Source: Nonlabens marinus S1-08
Lineage (GTDB): Bacteria > Bacteroidota > Bacteroidia > Flavobacteriales > Flavobacteriaceae
Assembly: GCF_000831385.1 (NCBI RefSeq)
Contig: NZ_AP014548.1
Location: forward strand, 2,471,779-2,535,778
Length of the DNA: 64,000 nt
Direction: 5' to 3'
The notes beneath the pieces are model-generated. The model ran no database searches. It was given only the letters and a program-made list of their open reading frames with translations, and was not told the DNA's origin. A program made the position numbers and the translations under genes. Shown in pieces: positions 19,157 to 28,420 of this stretch (position 1 is its first letter; every line of letters begins with the position of its first letter).

Positions 19157-19171
19157 CCAGCATGATGCTGG
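19157..19171 (+). promoter_or_regulatory. Hairpin or operator CCAGCA-TGA-TGCTGG at the predicted transcript start
   Basis: 6-bp perfect arms with a 3-nt loop, starting 8 bp after the -7 box and 25 bp upstream of the TTG start codon. It may be a 5-prime stem-loop or a repressor site. Confidence 0.45.
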
Positions 19172-19195
19172 TGTGAAGATTTTAAAAGAAAGTAT

Positions 19196-20560
19196 TTGTA
19201 CGCAATTGTTGATGTAGAAACTACCGGTGGTAAGTTTAATGAAGAAGGAATAACTGAGGTTGCCATTTATAGATTTGATGGACATGAAGTTGTCGATCAA
19301 TTTGCAAGCCTTATCAATCCAGAACAGCCCATACAACCATTTGTCATAAAATTGACAGGTATCAGCAATGCCATGCTGGAGCGCGCCCCTAAATTTTATG
19401 AAGTTGCAAAGCGCATTATTGAAATTTTAGATGGAACCATCTTGGTGGCTCACAATGCCAACTTTGACCACCGAATGCTACGATTGGAGTTCGAGCGATT
19501 AGGTTATGAATTTGATATGCAAACTTTATGTACAGTAGAGCTTGCACAGCAATTGATGCCAGAACAGGAAAGTTATAGTCTAGGAAAGCTGGTACGATCT
19601 CTAGGAATACCCATTACAGATAGACACAGGGCAACGGGCGATGCACTGGCGACCGTTAAATTGTTCAAACTACTACTTAACAAAGACACCAGCAAGGACA
19701 TTTTAAACAAGAGTTTAAAGAGTTTCCCTAAGCCGAAGGTGGCGCCTAATCTAAAAACCTTTTTAGAAAAAGTTCCAACCTCAACCGGATTGTATTATTT
19801 GTATAATGAGGGTGATGATTTGATATTCATAGGTCGCAGTCGCAATATCAAAAAGAATCTCACACAGCAATTTACCAGTGAACGTCGCAGATCTGTAGAG
19901 CTAACTGCACTAGTTCACGATGTGAAGTTTGAAAAGACAGGAAGTGATTTAATTGCGATGCTTAAAGAGAATGTCGAGATCAAAAAGCACCGCCCTAAAT
20001 TCAATAAAAAATCTAAAAAATCTATTTTTTCTCATGGACTGTACGTTTATGAAGATGAAAAAGGATACCTGAATTTTCAAATTAAATCTGCCCGTAAGGA
20101 CAGTGGTTATGTCACCTCCTTCAGCAGCTCACGTTCTGGACGCTCTTTTCTAGACAGCATGCTCAAAGAATATGAGTTGTGTCAAAAAAAATCAGGACAA
20201 GAAACGGAAGGTGGGGATAGTTGTTATCTCTATGTAAAGCAAGAATGTAAAGGAGCTTGTATTAATGAAGAGTCAGCTACCGCCTATAATGAACGTGCAC
20301 AGAAATTAATTGAAGACCATAATTTTCAAAATGCAAATCGCATCCTCATTGATCGTGGACGTGAGGTTTCAGAGCGCAGTGTGGTACTTATAGAAAACGG
20401 CACGGTCAAAGGTTATGGATATGTTGATCTTCAAATTCAATTTACAGACCCTAAAATTTTGCGTAATATCATTACTGAAATTCCGGAGGATCCCGATTAC
20501 CGCCACATCGTTCAAAGTTATTTGAGGCATCGCAAAATCCATAGGATCATTAAATTCTAA
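19196..20560 (+). CDS. DnaQ-like 3'-5' exonuclease fused to a UvrC-type GIY-YIG domain
   Basis: 454 residues. Residues 1-165 form a DEDDh exonuclease: D6 and E8 in VDVETTGG, then HNANFDHRML and HRATGDALAT supplying the remaining acids and the catalytic His. After a linker, residues about 200-275 form a GIY-YIG-like domain (TGLYYLYN...IFIGRSRNIKKNL), as in UvrC/Cho. The C-terminal 180 residues contain a CxxxC-like cysteine pair (CYLYVKQECKGAC). The architecture is that of DnaQ-UvrC fusion nucleases and suggests DNA repair. Start is TTG at 19196: the protein must begin at the YAIVDVETTGG strand and no in-frame ATG or GTG lies between it and the upstream stop at 19163. Confidence 0.88.
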   Translation: MYAIVDVETTGGKFNEEGITEVAIYRFDGHEVVDQFASLINPEQPIQPFVIKLTGISNAMLERAPKFYEVAKRIIEILDGTILVAHNANFDHRMLRLEFERLGYEFDMQTLCTVELAQQLMPEQESYSLGKLVRSLGIPITDRHRATGDALATVKLFKLLLNKDTSKDILNKSLKSFPKPKVAPNLKTFLEKVPTSTGLYYLYNEGDDLIFIGRSRNIKKNLTQQFTSERRRSVELTALVHDVKFEKTGSDLIAMLKENVEIKKHRPKFNKKSKKSIFSHGLYVYEDEKGYLNFQIKSARKDSGYVTSFSSSRSGRSFLDSMLKEYELCQKKSGQETEGGDSCYLYVKQECKGACINEESATAYNERAQKLIEDHNFQNANRILIDRGREVSERSVVLIENGTVKGYGYVDLQIQFTDPKILRNIITEIPEDPDYRHIVQSYLRHRKIHRIIKF

Positions 20561-20584
20561 TTATAGCTTGATGGTGAAGATTAG

Positions 20585-20604
20585 TTAGCTTTCGCGAAAG
20601 CGAA
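20585..20604. repeat. Dispersed palindrome copy 6
   Basis: Perfect core at 20588-20601 with one outer mismatch, 25 bp after the exonuclease stop. Confidence 0.93.
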
Positions 20605-20658
20605 CTTCTAACAAGTCCACCTTCTCATCGATTTAATGAATACATCAAAACAGATCTC

Positions 20659-21387
20659 ATGACCAACGAAAAAGGAAACTTATACCTGATACCAGTAACA
20701 CTAGGAGATGTCGATCCCCTTGAGGTCATGCCTATTTCTATTAAAAGGGTCATAGAGAATGTGAATCACTACGTGGTGGAAAATGAAAAAACGGCACGTA
20801 GATCTATTAAGAGCATGGTACCTGAAAAAGAGCAAGCCATTCTCGAATTTTCGTTAATTAATAAATACACAGAGCCTTCAGAAATACCTTCCTTTCTAGC
20901 ACCTTGCCTCGCAGGTCATCCCATGGGATTAATGAGTGAGGCTGGAGTTCCTGGAGTGGCAGATCCTGGTGCTGATGTGGTAGCTATTGCACATGAAAAG
21001 GGAATAAAAGTGATACCGCTCGTAGGACCTAGTAGTATTTTAATGGCTATGATGGCCAGCGGTTTGAATGGTCAAAATTTTGCTTTTAATGGCTACCTAC
21101 CTATTGACGGAAAAGATCGCAAACGCAAGCTGATAGAGCTAGAACAGCGTTCTAGACAAGAACAACAAGCACAATCCTTTATTGAGACGCCTTATCGCAA
21201 CAATAAGATGATAGAAACGCTGGTGGCAAACTTACATCCAGACACCTTACTCTGCATTGCTTGTGATATCTCCCTGCCGACTGAATTTATCAAAACACAA
21301 CCAATATCCCAATGGAAAAATAGTGCGATAGATATTCATAAACGTCCCGCTATTTTTATCATTCAGCACAAAGTAATTAGCTTCTAA
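20659..21387 (+). CDS. SAM-dependent methyltransferase, tetrapyrrole-methylase (RsmI-like) family
   Basis: 242 residues. Class III SAM-methyltransferase fold: N-terminal LYLIPVTLGD, central AGHPMGLMSEAGVPGVADPG (cofactor loop), GPSSILMAMMASGLNGQNFAFNGYLP, and the C-terminal ETPYRNNKM and CIACDISLPTE segments. These match 16S rRNA 2'-O-methyltransferase RsmI in order. It is shorter and more diverged than canonical RsmI, so it may be a paralogue with another RNA or small-molecule target. The stop abuts the stop of the convergent phosphoesterase/Omp85 gene without a gap. Confidence 0.87.
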   Translation: MTNEKGNLYLIPVTLGDVDPLEVMPISIKRVIENVNHYVVENEKTARRSIKSMVPEKEQAILEFSLINKYTEPSEIPSFLAPCLAGHPMGLMSEAGVPGVADPGADVVAIAHEKGIKVIPLVGPSSILMAMMASGLNGQNFAFNGYLPIDGKDRKRKLIELEQRSRQEQQAQSFIETPYRNNKMIETLVANLHPDTLLCIACDISLPTEFIKTQPISQWKNSAIDIHKRPAIFIIQHKVISF

Positions 21388-24300
21388 TTATTTAGAAATG
21401 TAGATACCGAAAGCTAACCTACCGCCTTCTTCTCCTGTAAAATAAGAAATAGAACCCTTAATCAAACCTGGAAAAACAAGCTCTAACCCACCACCATAAC
21501 TGGTATGGAACGTGCTGACAGTGTCTCGTGACACCCAAACCCGTCCTGTATCAATACCTATGTAAGGAACCATTCTTAAGGGTAAAAGCCTGGTTTTTAT
21601 CGGTTTCGCATCATATTTTAAATCAAATTGGGCATTTAAAGCATAATTTCCTGCAAATCGATCTTGTCTAAACCCTCGCAATCCACGGTCTGCACCTAGT
21701 CGAGCTGCTTGATAAAATAAAGGATCGTCACCTATACGCAATTGGCCAGCAATCATTGATTTCAGAACTAAACGACGATTATCATCAATAGCGTTCCAAA
21801 AAGTCAAAGAAGGATCGATTTGAACAAAATGTTCTCCATTTGCCAAATTATCAGTAAATACGATCTGATTTTCCAGCCACATTCCGCGAGTGGAGAATCT
21901 CGTATCATCCACACTTTTAAATTCGTAATTGAAAAAGAAATCTGCGTAATCATCTCGTTTATTTTCAATTCCTGTGTCTACAGAGACATTATCATCTACC
22001 TCTACCCCTCGATATCGAGCTCCAAGTTCAAAATTGCTTCCATAATCTCCTATTTTATAGATAGAAAGTCCTGCCCATTGTTTTTGTAGTAAAACCCTAT
22101 TGAGATCAAAACTGGTACCTTCTACATACTGCGAATCATTCCCATAACCAAAGAAGTTTTCCGTGTAATTATTAGTGGTGATACCAGCTTCCAGTTGCAG
22201 GTTCCAATGCCCCAAAATATTCGCCTTAGCCACGTAACCCTCAAAAACCGCCGCTTGGGTCAAAGATCTATAATCCACATCAATTCCATACTTTAAGGAA
22301 TAAGGGTTGCGCTCATATCCTATGGTGGATTTTTCAATTCCTATACTAGGTTTGAAGCCATCGTCAGGATTGTATTCCATCTTCAGGCGAAAGGTGCTTT
22401 TTTCAGAGACTTCTTTTTCTGTATCATAATGATTGATATCATAGTCATCTCTTAAAATAACTTTTGCTCGAGAAGTGGACTTTATCCTATTGTCTTCGCT
22501 TTTATAATCATAAACAGAAATATTCTTTCCTTTACTGATATCATAAAGATCCTTTCCTTTCCCGCCGGCAATGACTATTTGAATTTTACTATTTCCTGTT
22601 CCACTTACAAAGAACTCATCATCATCGTCCAGTCCATAAATCCATATTTCTTCAGAACTTTTATCGTGAAAAGTACGTGAGAATAATTCGTTTTTACTTT
22701 CTCCGTCTTTAATGCGGTGTGCGGTAATAGTCGTTTTACCATCTTCCCTGATGATTTCAAATCGGTCATCTTTATCTGTTCCTTTCAAAGTTTGGAAAGA
22801 GATGAAATGATCATAATACCGTTGCACGATACTGTTGAGATTTCGCTTTCGCGAAAGTAGATCCTTTTGAGTTTCTTGCCATTGTTCATCCTTCACCTCG
22901 TCTGGCATTTCATTAAAGGCCTTCTCAACTACCTCAAGTGTAATATTGTCTTGAATATGTTGAACTTCTTTTAACCAATCGGTCAAATCAGTTCGTTGCA
23001 AAACGGCCCGATCTAAATTAATGGCACTCTGACTGAATTCTTTGATAAATGGAATGTCTGGACCATAATTCCCAAATTGCTTAGTGCTCCCTATCACATC
23101 ATTCATAATGTCTAAGAGCTTTCCATCGAACCTTGCAAACACCTGGTCACGATCTCTAGGTATCGCTACAAAACGGCTTTTATCCTCGCTATCCTTAATC
23201 TCTGCCCAGCGCCATTGATCCTCATGGCGGTCCCAATCTCCTAGCAACATATCAAAAACTCGAGCGCGTATATATAATTGTTCGTCTATTATATATTCTT
23301 CATCAGATCTTATTTTCTCAAAAAGATCATCTGTGCTTTCCACATCTTCATTGTACCCAAACATGTGGGCATTGTTGAAACTGTCGTCTGGCTTTTCTAC
23401 GATCATATACAATCGATCACCATGGTCTTTATTAAAGTGTCCTAAAACAGGCTGTTTAGGAACATAAAACAACTTAGGATGTGTATGACTTAGATTAATA
23501 GCTCCAGCCAGTCTGGGTATGGCAAAAGCCCCATAAGGATGAGCTGCAGTGTAAAAATCTCGTATTAATTCTTTAGGAAGAGTTTCAGCAAAATATTTAT
23601 CGGCATCCAGATCATCATAACCGGCACTTTTCAGAAATTGTACTGCATCTTTTTCTAGAGCCCTCATGTTGTACTCCCGGTCGAGACTGTCTACTAATCT
23701 CAAACCTTGAGTTTGATTACCGCCACCCGCACGTTCTACTTTAAGACCACCATATAAAGTGTCCAGCATCACTATGGGAGCTTTCACATCAATACCATAC
23801 AACTTGCGATAATGCGTTCCATAAAACTCTTCATGTTTTTGATCTACCTCAGTTTCCTCTTTAGGGTAGACACTTGCCATTTTGTATTTTTCTGTAACCG
23901 CTGGAATACTTGATATATCATAAGATTCCTTTTTACCGAAAAGATTATTGGCATAAACCTGTTGAATCTGGTTGCTTTTATTAATTGTATGGAAGAACAC
24001 CTGCGAACTTTGATCTTGAAAAATACGCACCTCTGCATATCCTAATTGCCCTGCACTGAACTTCCCTTTCTTACCTAAGGATGCAATGTTGGTGGCTGTT
24101 GTAGATCCAGAAATAATTTGTTTGATGTTATCATAATCGATAAATTGTAGACTTTCCTCGTGAGCTGATACAATCAGTAATCGATCAACACCGTTCCCCA
24201 TTTTTTCAATTTCTTCCATCAACTCGTTCATCAATGGATTGTAACGGTCTTGTGGGAATAAACCCGCTTGAGAACGAACAACGCTGTATGGAAATCCAGC

Positions 24301-25053
24301 CACCGGCAAATAGGCGTTTTCTTGTTTTGGAGTAGTTAGCATACGTAAGCCTAACTCCCCACCATGAACACCATTAGTGTATAATGGGTGGTGCATGGCA
24401 AGGATAACAGTCTTATGTCTCGCTTTGCGCACGGCATCCTTGAGTACTTTAATGAATTTTTCTCTAGTATGTATCTCGCAGTCGTCATTGAACTTTGGGT
24501 TCTGATCCCAATTTTCTATGTACCACTGGGAATCTACTGCAATGAGGTGCATACTGTCAGAGATATCAATTTCTTCAATAGGACACGCGTTTTCTGGTTG
24601 AAAGACCTCGTCGTTATCAAGTATCTTCTCGGTATACTCTTCAATTTTTTTTAATCCATCAATGCCTTTATCATTCCAATCCTCGTCCCCAGGAATGACA
24701 AGAATTTTCGAGGATAGTTCAGCAATTTGTCTAAGTTGGCTTTTGAACTGTTTGGTATCCTTCTGGCCTTCGTCATCCGTATTCAATTTGTCGGCCTTCA
24801 CGTTATCACCCAGAATAAGTGTGTAGTCTTTGTCTGTTGCCTTGCTTTTAATGTCCTGAATTATTGCCTGAAAAACGGCTGGATCCTCCGCTTGATTAGA
24901 CCCTAAATTTCCTAGTAGGAAAAAGCTGCGATAGTCTTCGTCATTACTAGATAGTTCTAAAGGCTTGCTAATTTGAATGGCCCGATTAGCACAAGAATAA
25001 ACAAGTGCCACGAGGGATAACAGTAAAATGGATTTATAAGAACTCTTTTTCAT
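21388..25053 (-). CDS. Metallophosphoesterase-like / kinase-like / Omp85 barrel fusion, paralogue A
   Basis: 1221 residues. A lipoprotein signal with Cys (VALVYSCANRA) is followed by a purple-acid-phosphatase-like domain (about 45-370). A central domain (about 400-680) contains GDWDRHEDQWRW near residue 603 and PRDRDQVF about 25 residues later. The C-terminal Omp85/BamA-type beta-barrel (about 870-1221) carries the LRGFRQDRFAG motif. The product would be an outer-membrane protein with a large periplasmic part. Compared with paralogue B (52489-56214) the phosphoesterase motifs are degraded: GNLG for GDVG, GDEDW for GNHDY, AHEES for GHEHT; only GDN and MHHPLYTNGVHG survive. A palindrome copy at 22842 encodes LSRKR. 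Confidence 0.85.
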   Translation of the reverse strand: MKKSSYKSILLLSLVALVYSCANRAIQISKPLELSSNDEDYRSFFLLGNLGSNQAEDPAVFQAIIQDIKSKATDKDYTLILGDNVKADKLNTDDEGQKDTKQFKSQLRQIAELSSKILVIPGDEDWNDKGIDGLKKIEEYTEKILDNDEVFQPENACPIEEIDISDSMHLIAVDSQWYIENWDQNPKFNDDCEIHTREKFIKVLKDAVRKARHKTVILAMHHPLYTNGVHGGELGLRMLTTPKQENAYLPVAGFPYSVVRSQAGLFPQDRYNPLMNELMEEIEKMGNGVDRLLIVSAHEESLQFIDYDNIKQIISGSTTATNIASLGKKGKFSAGQLGYAEVRIFQDQSSQVFFHTINKSNQIQQVYANNLFGKKESYDISSIPAVTEKYKMASVYPKEETEVDQKHEEFYGTHYRKLYGIDVKAPIVMLDTLYGGLKVERAGGGNQTQGLRLVDSLDREYNMRALEKDAVQFLKSAGYDDLDADKYFAETLPKELIRDFYTAAHPYGAFAIPRLAGAINLSHTHPKLFYVPKQPVLGHFNKDHGDRLYMIVEKPDDSFNNAHMFGYNEDVESTDDLFEKIRSDEEYIIDEQLYIRARVFDMLLGDWDRHEDQWRWAEIKDSEDKSRFVAIPRDRDQVFARFDGKLLDIMNDVIGSTKQFGNYGPDIPFIKEFSQSAINLDRAVLQRTDLTDWLKEVQHIQDNITLEVVEKAFNEMPDEVKDEQWQETQKDLLSRKRNLNSIVQRYYDHFISFQTLKGTDKDDRFEIIREDGKTTITAHRIKDGESKNELFSRTFHDKSSEEIWIYGLDDDDEFFVSGTGNSKIQIVIAGGKGKDLYDISKGKNISVYDYKSEDNRIKSTSRAKVILRDDYDINHYDTEKEVSEKSTFRLKMEYNPDDGFKPSIGIEKSTIGYERNPYSLKYGIDVDYRSLTQAAVFEGYVAKANILGHWNLQLEAGITTNNYTENFFGYGNDSQYVEGTSFDLNRVLLQKQWAGLSIYKIGDYGSNFELGARYRGVEVDDNVSVDTGIENKRDDYADFFFNYEFKSVDDTRFSTRGMWLENQIVFTDNLANGEHFVQIDPSLTFWNAIDDNRRLVLKSMIAGQLRIGDDPLFYQAARLGADRGLRGFRQDRFAGNYALNAQFDLKYDAKPIKTRLLPLRMVPYIGIDTGRVWVSRDTVSTFHTSYGGGLELVFPGLIKGSISYFTGEEGGRLAFGIYISK
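22842..22861. repeat. Dispersed palindrome copy 7, inside paralogue A
   Basis: 13 of 14 core bases (GCTTTCGCGAAAGT at 22845-22858). Translated LSRKR on the minus strand. Confidence 0.85.
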
Positions 25054-25069
25054 AAACGATGGATTGTGG

Positions 25070-25077
25070 CAAATCTA
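25070..25077 (-). promoter_or_regulatory. Candidate -7 box (TAGATTTG) for paralogue A
   Basis: Perfect TAnnTTTG on the minus strand, 16 bp upstream of the start codon; no clear -33 box. Confidence 0.4.
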
Positions 25078-25215
25078 ACCGAGTCCCAAGAGTAGCCGAA
25101 GTGTTTAACATAACATCAACTAAAAGCGTCAGTCATTAGGCAAAAAATAGACTTTAAAAGATTTTTCATCTCCTGTAAGTGAAAGATTGAGTGACGTAGC
25201 TTCCTTTTTTTATAG

Positions 25216-25235
25216 TTCGCTTTCGCGAAAGCGAA
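25216..25235. repeat. Dispersed palindrome copy 8 (perfect 20-mer)
   Basis: Perfect TTCGCTTTCGCGAAAGCGAA, 80 bp upstream of the M16 peptidase start, in a 262-bp divergent intergenic region. Confidence 0.95.
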
Positions 25236-25315
25236 ATTACTTACCGCAAATACAAGTTTTAAAGACATTAGCATTTAACTTTAGAAATTCATTATTTAAA
25301 CAACATCCATTAATT

Positions 25316-28192
25316 ATGAAAATCAATAAGATTTACTACGTATTTCTCGGTGCTCTAGCGCTGGCATGTTCTCCAAAAATGGTAGATAAGCCAGCTTCTA
25401 ATCAAGAGCAACAAACTAGTACTGCTGAAGAGACCAGCATGAACACCATGCCAGGCATGGATAAAAAAATCCCAATGGATCCTGATGTCCGTATGGGAGT
25501 TTTAGACAACGGCTTGACTTATTATGTCAAAAACAACGGAAAACCTGAAGATAAGGTGGAGCTGCGTCTAGCAGTAAACGCTGGTTCAGTTTTAGAAGAT
25601 GACGATCAGCAAGGTCTAGCTCACTTTATGGAACACATGAATTTTAATGGAACAACTAATTTTGAGAAAAATGAGTTGGTAGATTACCTGCAGGGAATTG
25701 GTGTAAAATTCGGTGCTGACTTGAATGCGTATACAAGCTTTGACGAGACAGTTTACATCTTACCTATCCCTAGTGATGATCCAGAAAAGCTAGAAAAAGG
25801 ATTTACGATTCTTGAAGACTGGGCACATGGTGCATTACTAAAAACTGATGCGATCAATGATGAGCGCGGCGTGGTTCTAGAGGAATCTAGAAATGGTAAA
25901 GGAGCAGGTGATCGCATGAATAAAGTGACGATACCTGTTCAGTTTTATGGCTCCAAGTATGCAGAGCGACTGCCTATAGGAAAGGATGAAATTCTCAAAA
26001 ACTTTGAACCAGAAGTTTTGAAGAGGTTTTATAACGACTGGTACCGTCCAGATTTAATGGCTGTAGTTGCAGTAGGTGATTTAGATCCTGCTGTTCTAGA
26101 ACAGAAAATTAAAGATCATTTTTCTGGAATAGAACCTAATAAAAACCCAAGAGAACGTCCTGAGTTCAATTTACCAAACCACCAAGATACTAAGGTTGCC
26201 GTAGCTCAAGATCCGGAGGCTACTTTTGCCTCTATCAATGTAAGTTATAAGGACACTTTTGAATCAGAGCCAACAAGCACTGTTGGGGATTACCGTGATG
26301 ACCTTGTGAATGGGTTGTTTTCTTTCATGATTAACAATCGTTTGCAGGAATTGACGCAGAAGCCTAACCCTCCATTTATTTTTGCTAGCAGTAGCTATGG
26401 TGGAACCGTCGCTAAAAATAAAAATGCCTATTCTTCATTTGCTGGATCTGCTCCTGATGGTCAATTAGGTGCTCTGAAAGCAGTCTTGGAGGAAAATCAA
26501 CGTGTGAAATTATATGGTTTTGGAGAAGCAGAATTAGAGCGTGCTAAAGCGGCGTATAAATCAAGTTTTGAATCCTTCTACGCAAATCGTGACAAGACAG
26601 AAAGTGGTCGTTTAGTAGGTCAATATGTAAATGATTACTTGAACGGTGGGGTCACTCCTAGCCCAGAATGGCGTTACGAAACTACCATGGACTTATTGCC
26701 AGGAATCGAAGTTTCAGAGGTAAATGCTAAAATTCAAAAGTACATACACGACGATAATAGAACCATTGTTTTTACTGGACCAACGACTGAAAACAAGCCT
26801 ACTGAAGCTGAAATTTTGAAAGTGGTAAATGAAGTCGCTTCCGCGGAAGTTGCTCCATATGAAGATGCAGTGGTACGTGAAAACTTGATTGAAACATTAC
26901 CCGCAGCTGGATCAATCACCAAAACTGAAACGAACGAGAAATTAGGAACTACTACTTATACCTTAAGCAATGGTATAACAGTAACAACAAAAAAGACCGA
27001 TTTCAAAAATGATGAGATCCTAATGTCTGCTTATAGTTATGGTGGTAGCAGTTTGTATTCAGATGAAGATTATATGGCTACAGTATTTGCTAATGGTGGA
27101 TTGACAGAAGCTGGAGTTGCTGGTCTTTCCCAGACTGATATGGATAAGTATATGACAGGGAAACTTGTGAATGTGCGTCCATCTATAGGTTCTACAACTG
27201 AAAACTTGAGCGGTTCCGCAACACCTCAAGATCTTGAAACCATGTTCCAATTGGTTCACTTATATTTTACAGACTTGAACAAGGATGAAGAGGCTTACAG
27301 TAGTTTTATCTCTAAACAAAAGTCCTTTGTGGGTCGTATGATGTCAAACCCGCAAACGTACTTCAGTAATGAGGTGAATGAAATGCGATTTAAAGGTAAC
27401 CCAAGATATGCAGGATTCCCAGATGAAGCAGCCTACGATGCTGCAGATTACAACAAAGCTTATGAGTTGTACAAAGAACGTTTTGCCAATGCTGGAGATT
27501 TCAATTTCTTCCTAGTTGGAAATGTGGATGATCAAGTCATCATGGATCTTTCTAAAAAGTATCTCGCAAACCTCCCGTCTACTGGTGAGAAAGAAATGTA
27601 CAAGACTTTTGACTGGAAAGAAAAGCAAGGAACTCGCGAGATTACCGTGAACAAAGGAACCGAAGAGAAAAGTCTAGTGCAAATGCGCTGGGACTATGAC
27701 ATTGCTACATATAATGCTGAAGAAGATCTTGCTGTAGATGCATTAGGAGAAGCTCTGACGATCAGAATCATCGAAGTATTACGTGAGCAAGAAGGCGGAA
27801 TTTATGGTGGTGGAGCTCGTGGTAGCATGAGCAAGATACCAGAGCCAGGTTTTAACTTTAGTATTTCGTTCCCTTGTGGACCAGATAATGTAGAGAAATT
27901 AATCGCTGCTACTCAAAAAGAAATTGCAGCATTAAAGGAGAACGGACCCAGCGATATCATTCTTAATAAAGTTAAAGAAGGATACTTATTGGAATACAAA
28001 GAAGATTTGAAGTCTAACCGTTACTGGTTGAATAATCTTGTAAGCGCTAGTCGTGAGCAACGTGATCCTAACAACATGATGAACTTTGAAGCAAAAGTTG
28101 CAAAAATGACTGCAAATGATATTCAGGCTGTGGCAAATAAGTATCTTAATGATGACTACATCTTAGCGATCCTAATGCCAGAAGTGAAGTAG
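25316..28192 (+). CDS. M16 family zinc peptidase, lipoprotein
   Basis: 958 residues. A lipoprotein signal with Cys18 (ALALAC) predicts envelope anchoring. Tandem M16 halves: the first carries the inverted zinc motif HFMEH (H103, E106, H107) and a downstream ERGVVLEE segment with the third ligand. The second half (about 500-958) keeps the fold but no HxxEH, as in other two-domain pitrilysin/insulinase proteins. It probably degrades peptides or misfolded protein in the periplasm. Start ATG 25316 was chosen because it begins the lipoprotein signal; the open frame upstream translates the palindrome and is spurious. Monocistronic, with a strong terminator. Confidence 0.93.
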   Translation: MKINKIYYVFLGALALACSPKMVDKPASNQEQQTSTAEETSMNTMPGMDKKIPMDPDVRMGVLDNGLTYYVKNNGKPEDKVELRLAVNAGSVLEDDDQQGLAHFMEHMNFNGTTNFEKNELVDYLQGIGVKFGADLNAYTSFDETVYILPIPSDDPEKLEKGFTILEDWAHGALLKTDAINDERGVVLEESRNGKGAGDRMNKVTIPVQFYGSKYAERLPIGKDEILKNFEPEVLKRFYNDWYRPDLMAVVAVGDLDPAVLEQKIKDHFSGIEPNKNPRERPEFNLPNHQDTKVAVAQDPEATFASINVSYKDTFESEPTSTVGDYRDDLVNGLFSFMINNRLQELTQKPNPPFIFASSSYGGTVAKNKNAYSSFAGSAPDGQLGALKAVLEENQRVKLYGFGEAELERAKAAYKSSFESFYANRDKTESGRLVGQYVNDYLNGGVTPSPEWRYETTMDLLPGIEVSEVNAKIQKYIHDDNRTIVFTGPTTENKPTEAEILKVVNEVASAEVAPYEDAVVRENLIETLPAAGSITKTETNEKLGTTTYTLSNGITVTTKKTDFKNDEILMSAYSYGGSSLYSDEDYMATVFANGGLTEAGVAGLSQTDMDKYMTGKLVNVRPSIGSTTENLSGSATPQDLETMFQLVHLYFTDLNKDEEAYSSFISKQKSFVGRMMSNPQTYFSNEVNEMRFKGNPRYAGFPDEAAYDAADYNKAYELYKERFANAGDFNFFLVGNVDDQVIMDLSKKYLANLPSTGEKEMYKTFDWKEKQGTREITVNKGTEEKSLVQMRWDYDIATYNAEEDLAVDALGEALTIRIIEVLREQEGGIYGGGARGSMSKIPEPGFNFSISFPCGPDNVEKLIAATQKEIAALKENGPSDIILNKVKEGYLLEYKEDLKSNRYWLNNLVSASREQRDPNNMMNFEAKVAKMTANDIQAVANKYLNDDYILAILMPEVK
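26837..26850. repeat. Possible decayed palindrome in the M16 gene
   Basis: GCTTCCGCGGAAGT: three mismatches to the core, two of them symmetric (T to C and A to G) so that the inner 12-bp palindrome is kept. Could be chance. Confidence 0.35.
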
Positions 28193-28231
28193 TGAAAACT
28201 ATTTAGAAAACTACAGATCAATCTGATATAG

Positions 28232-28265
28232 AAAGCCCATTGCATAATTAGCAATGGGCTTTTTT
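28232..28265 (+). terminator. Terminator of the M16 peptidase gene
   Basis: Arms AAAGCCCATTGC (28232-28243) and GCAATGGGCTTT (28251-28262), followed by T-run. Confidence 0.9.
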
Positions 28266-28420
28266 AATTTGGAACAGCTTTAACATTTGCTCCTAAAGCT
28301 TGTATTCAAGCATGCTCGGGAACAATCGAGAGTTATTTAAAAGTTGCACTCATCAGCACTTGTAAAGAGGTCTCGACTGCGCCCGATCAGACATTGGAGT
28401 TTTTGGAAACGGTAGTAAAG

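Noticed and set aside
25187..25315. Extended N-terminus of the M16 peptidase
   Set aside because: It runs through a palindrome copy and would bury the lipoprotein signal that begins at 25316.
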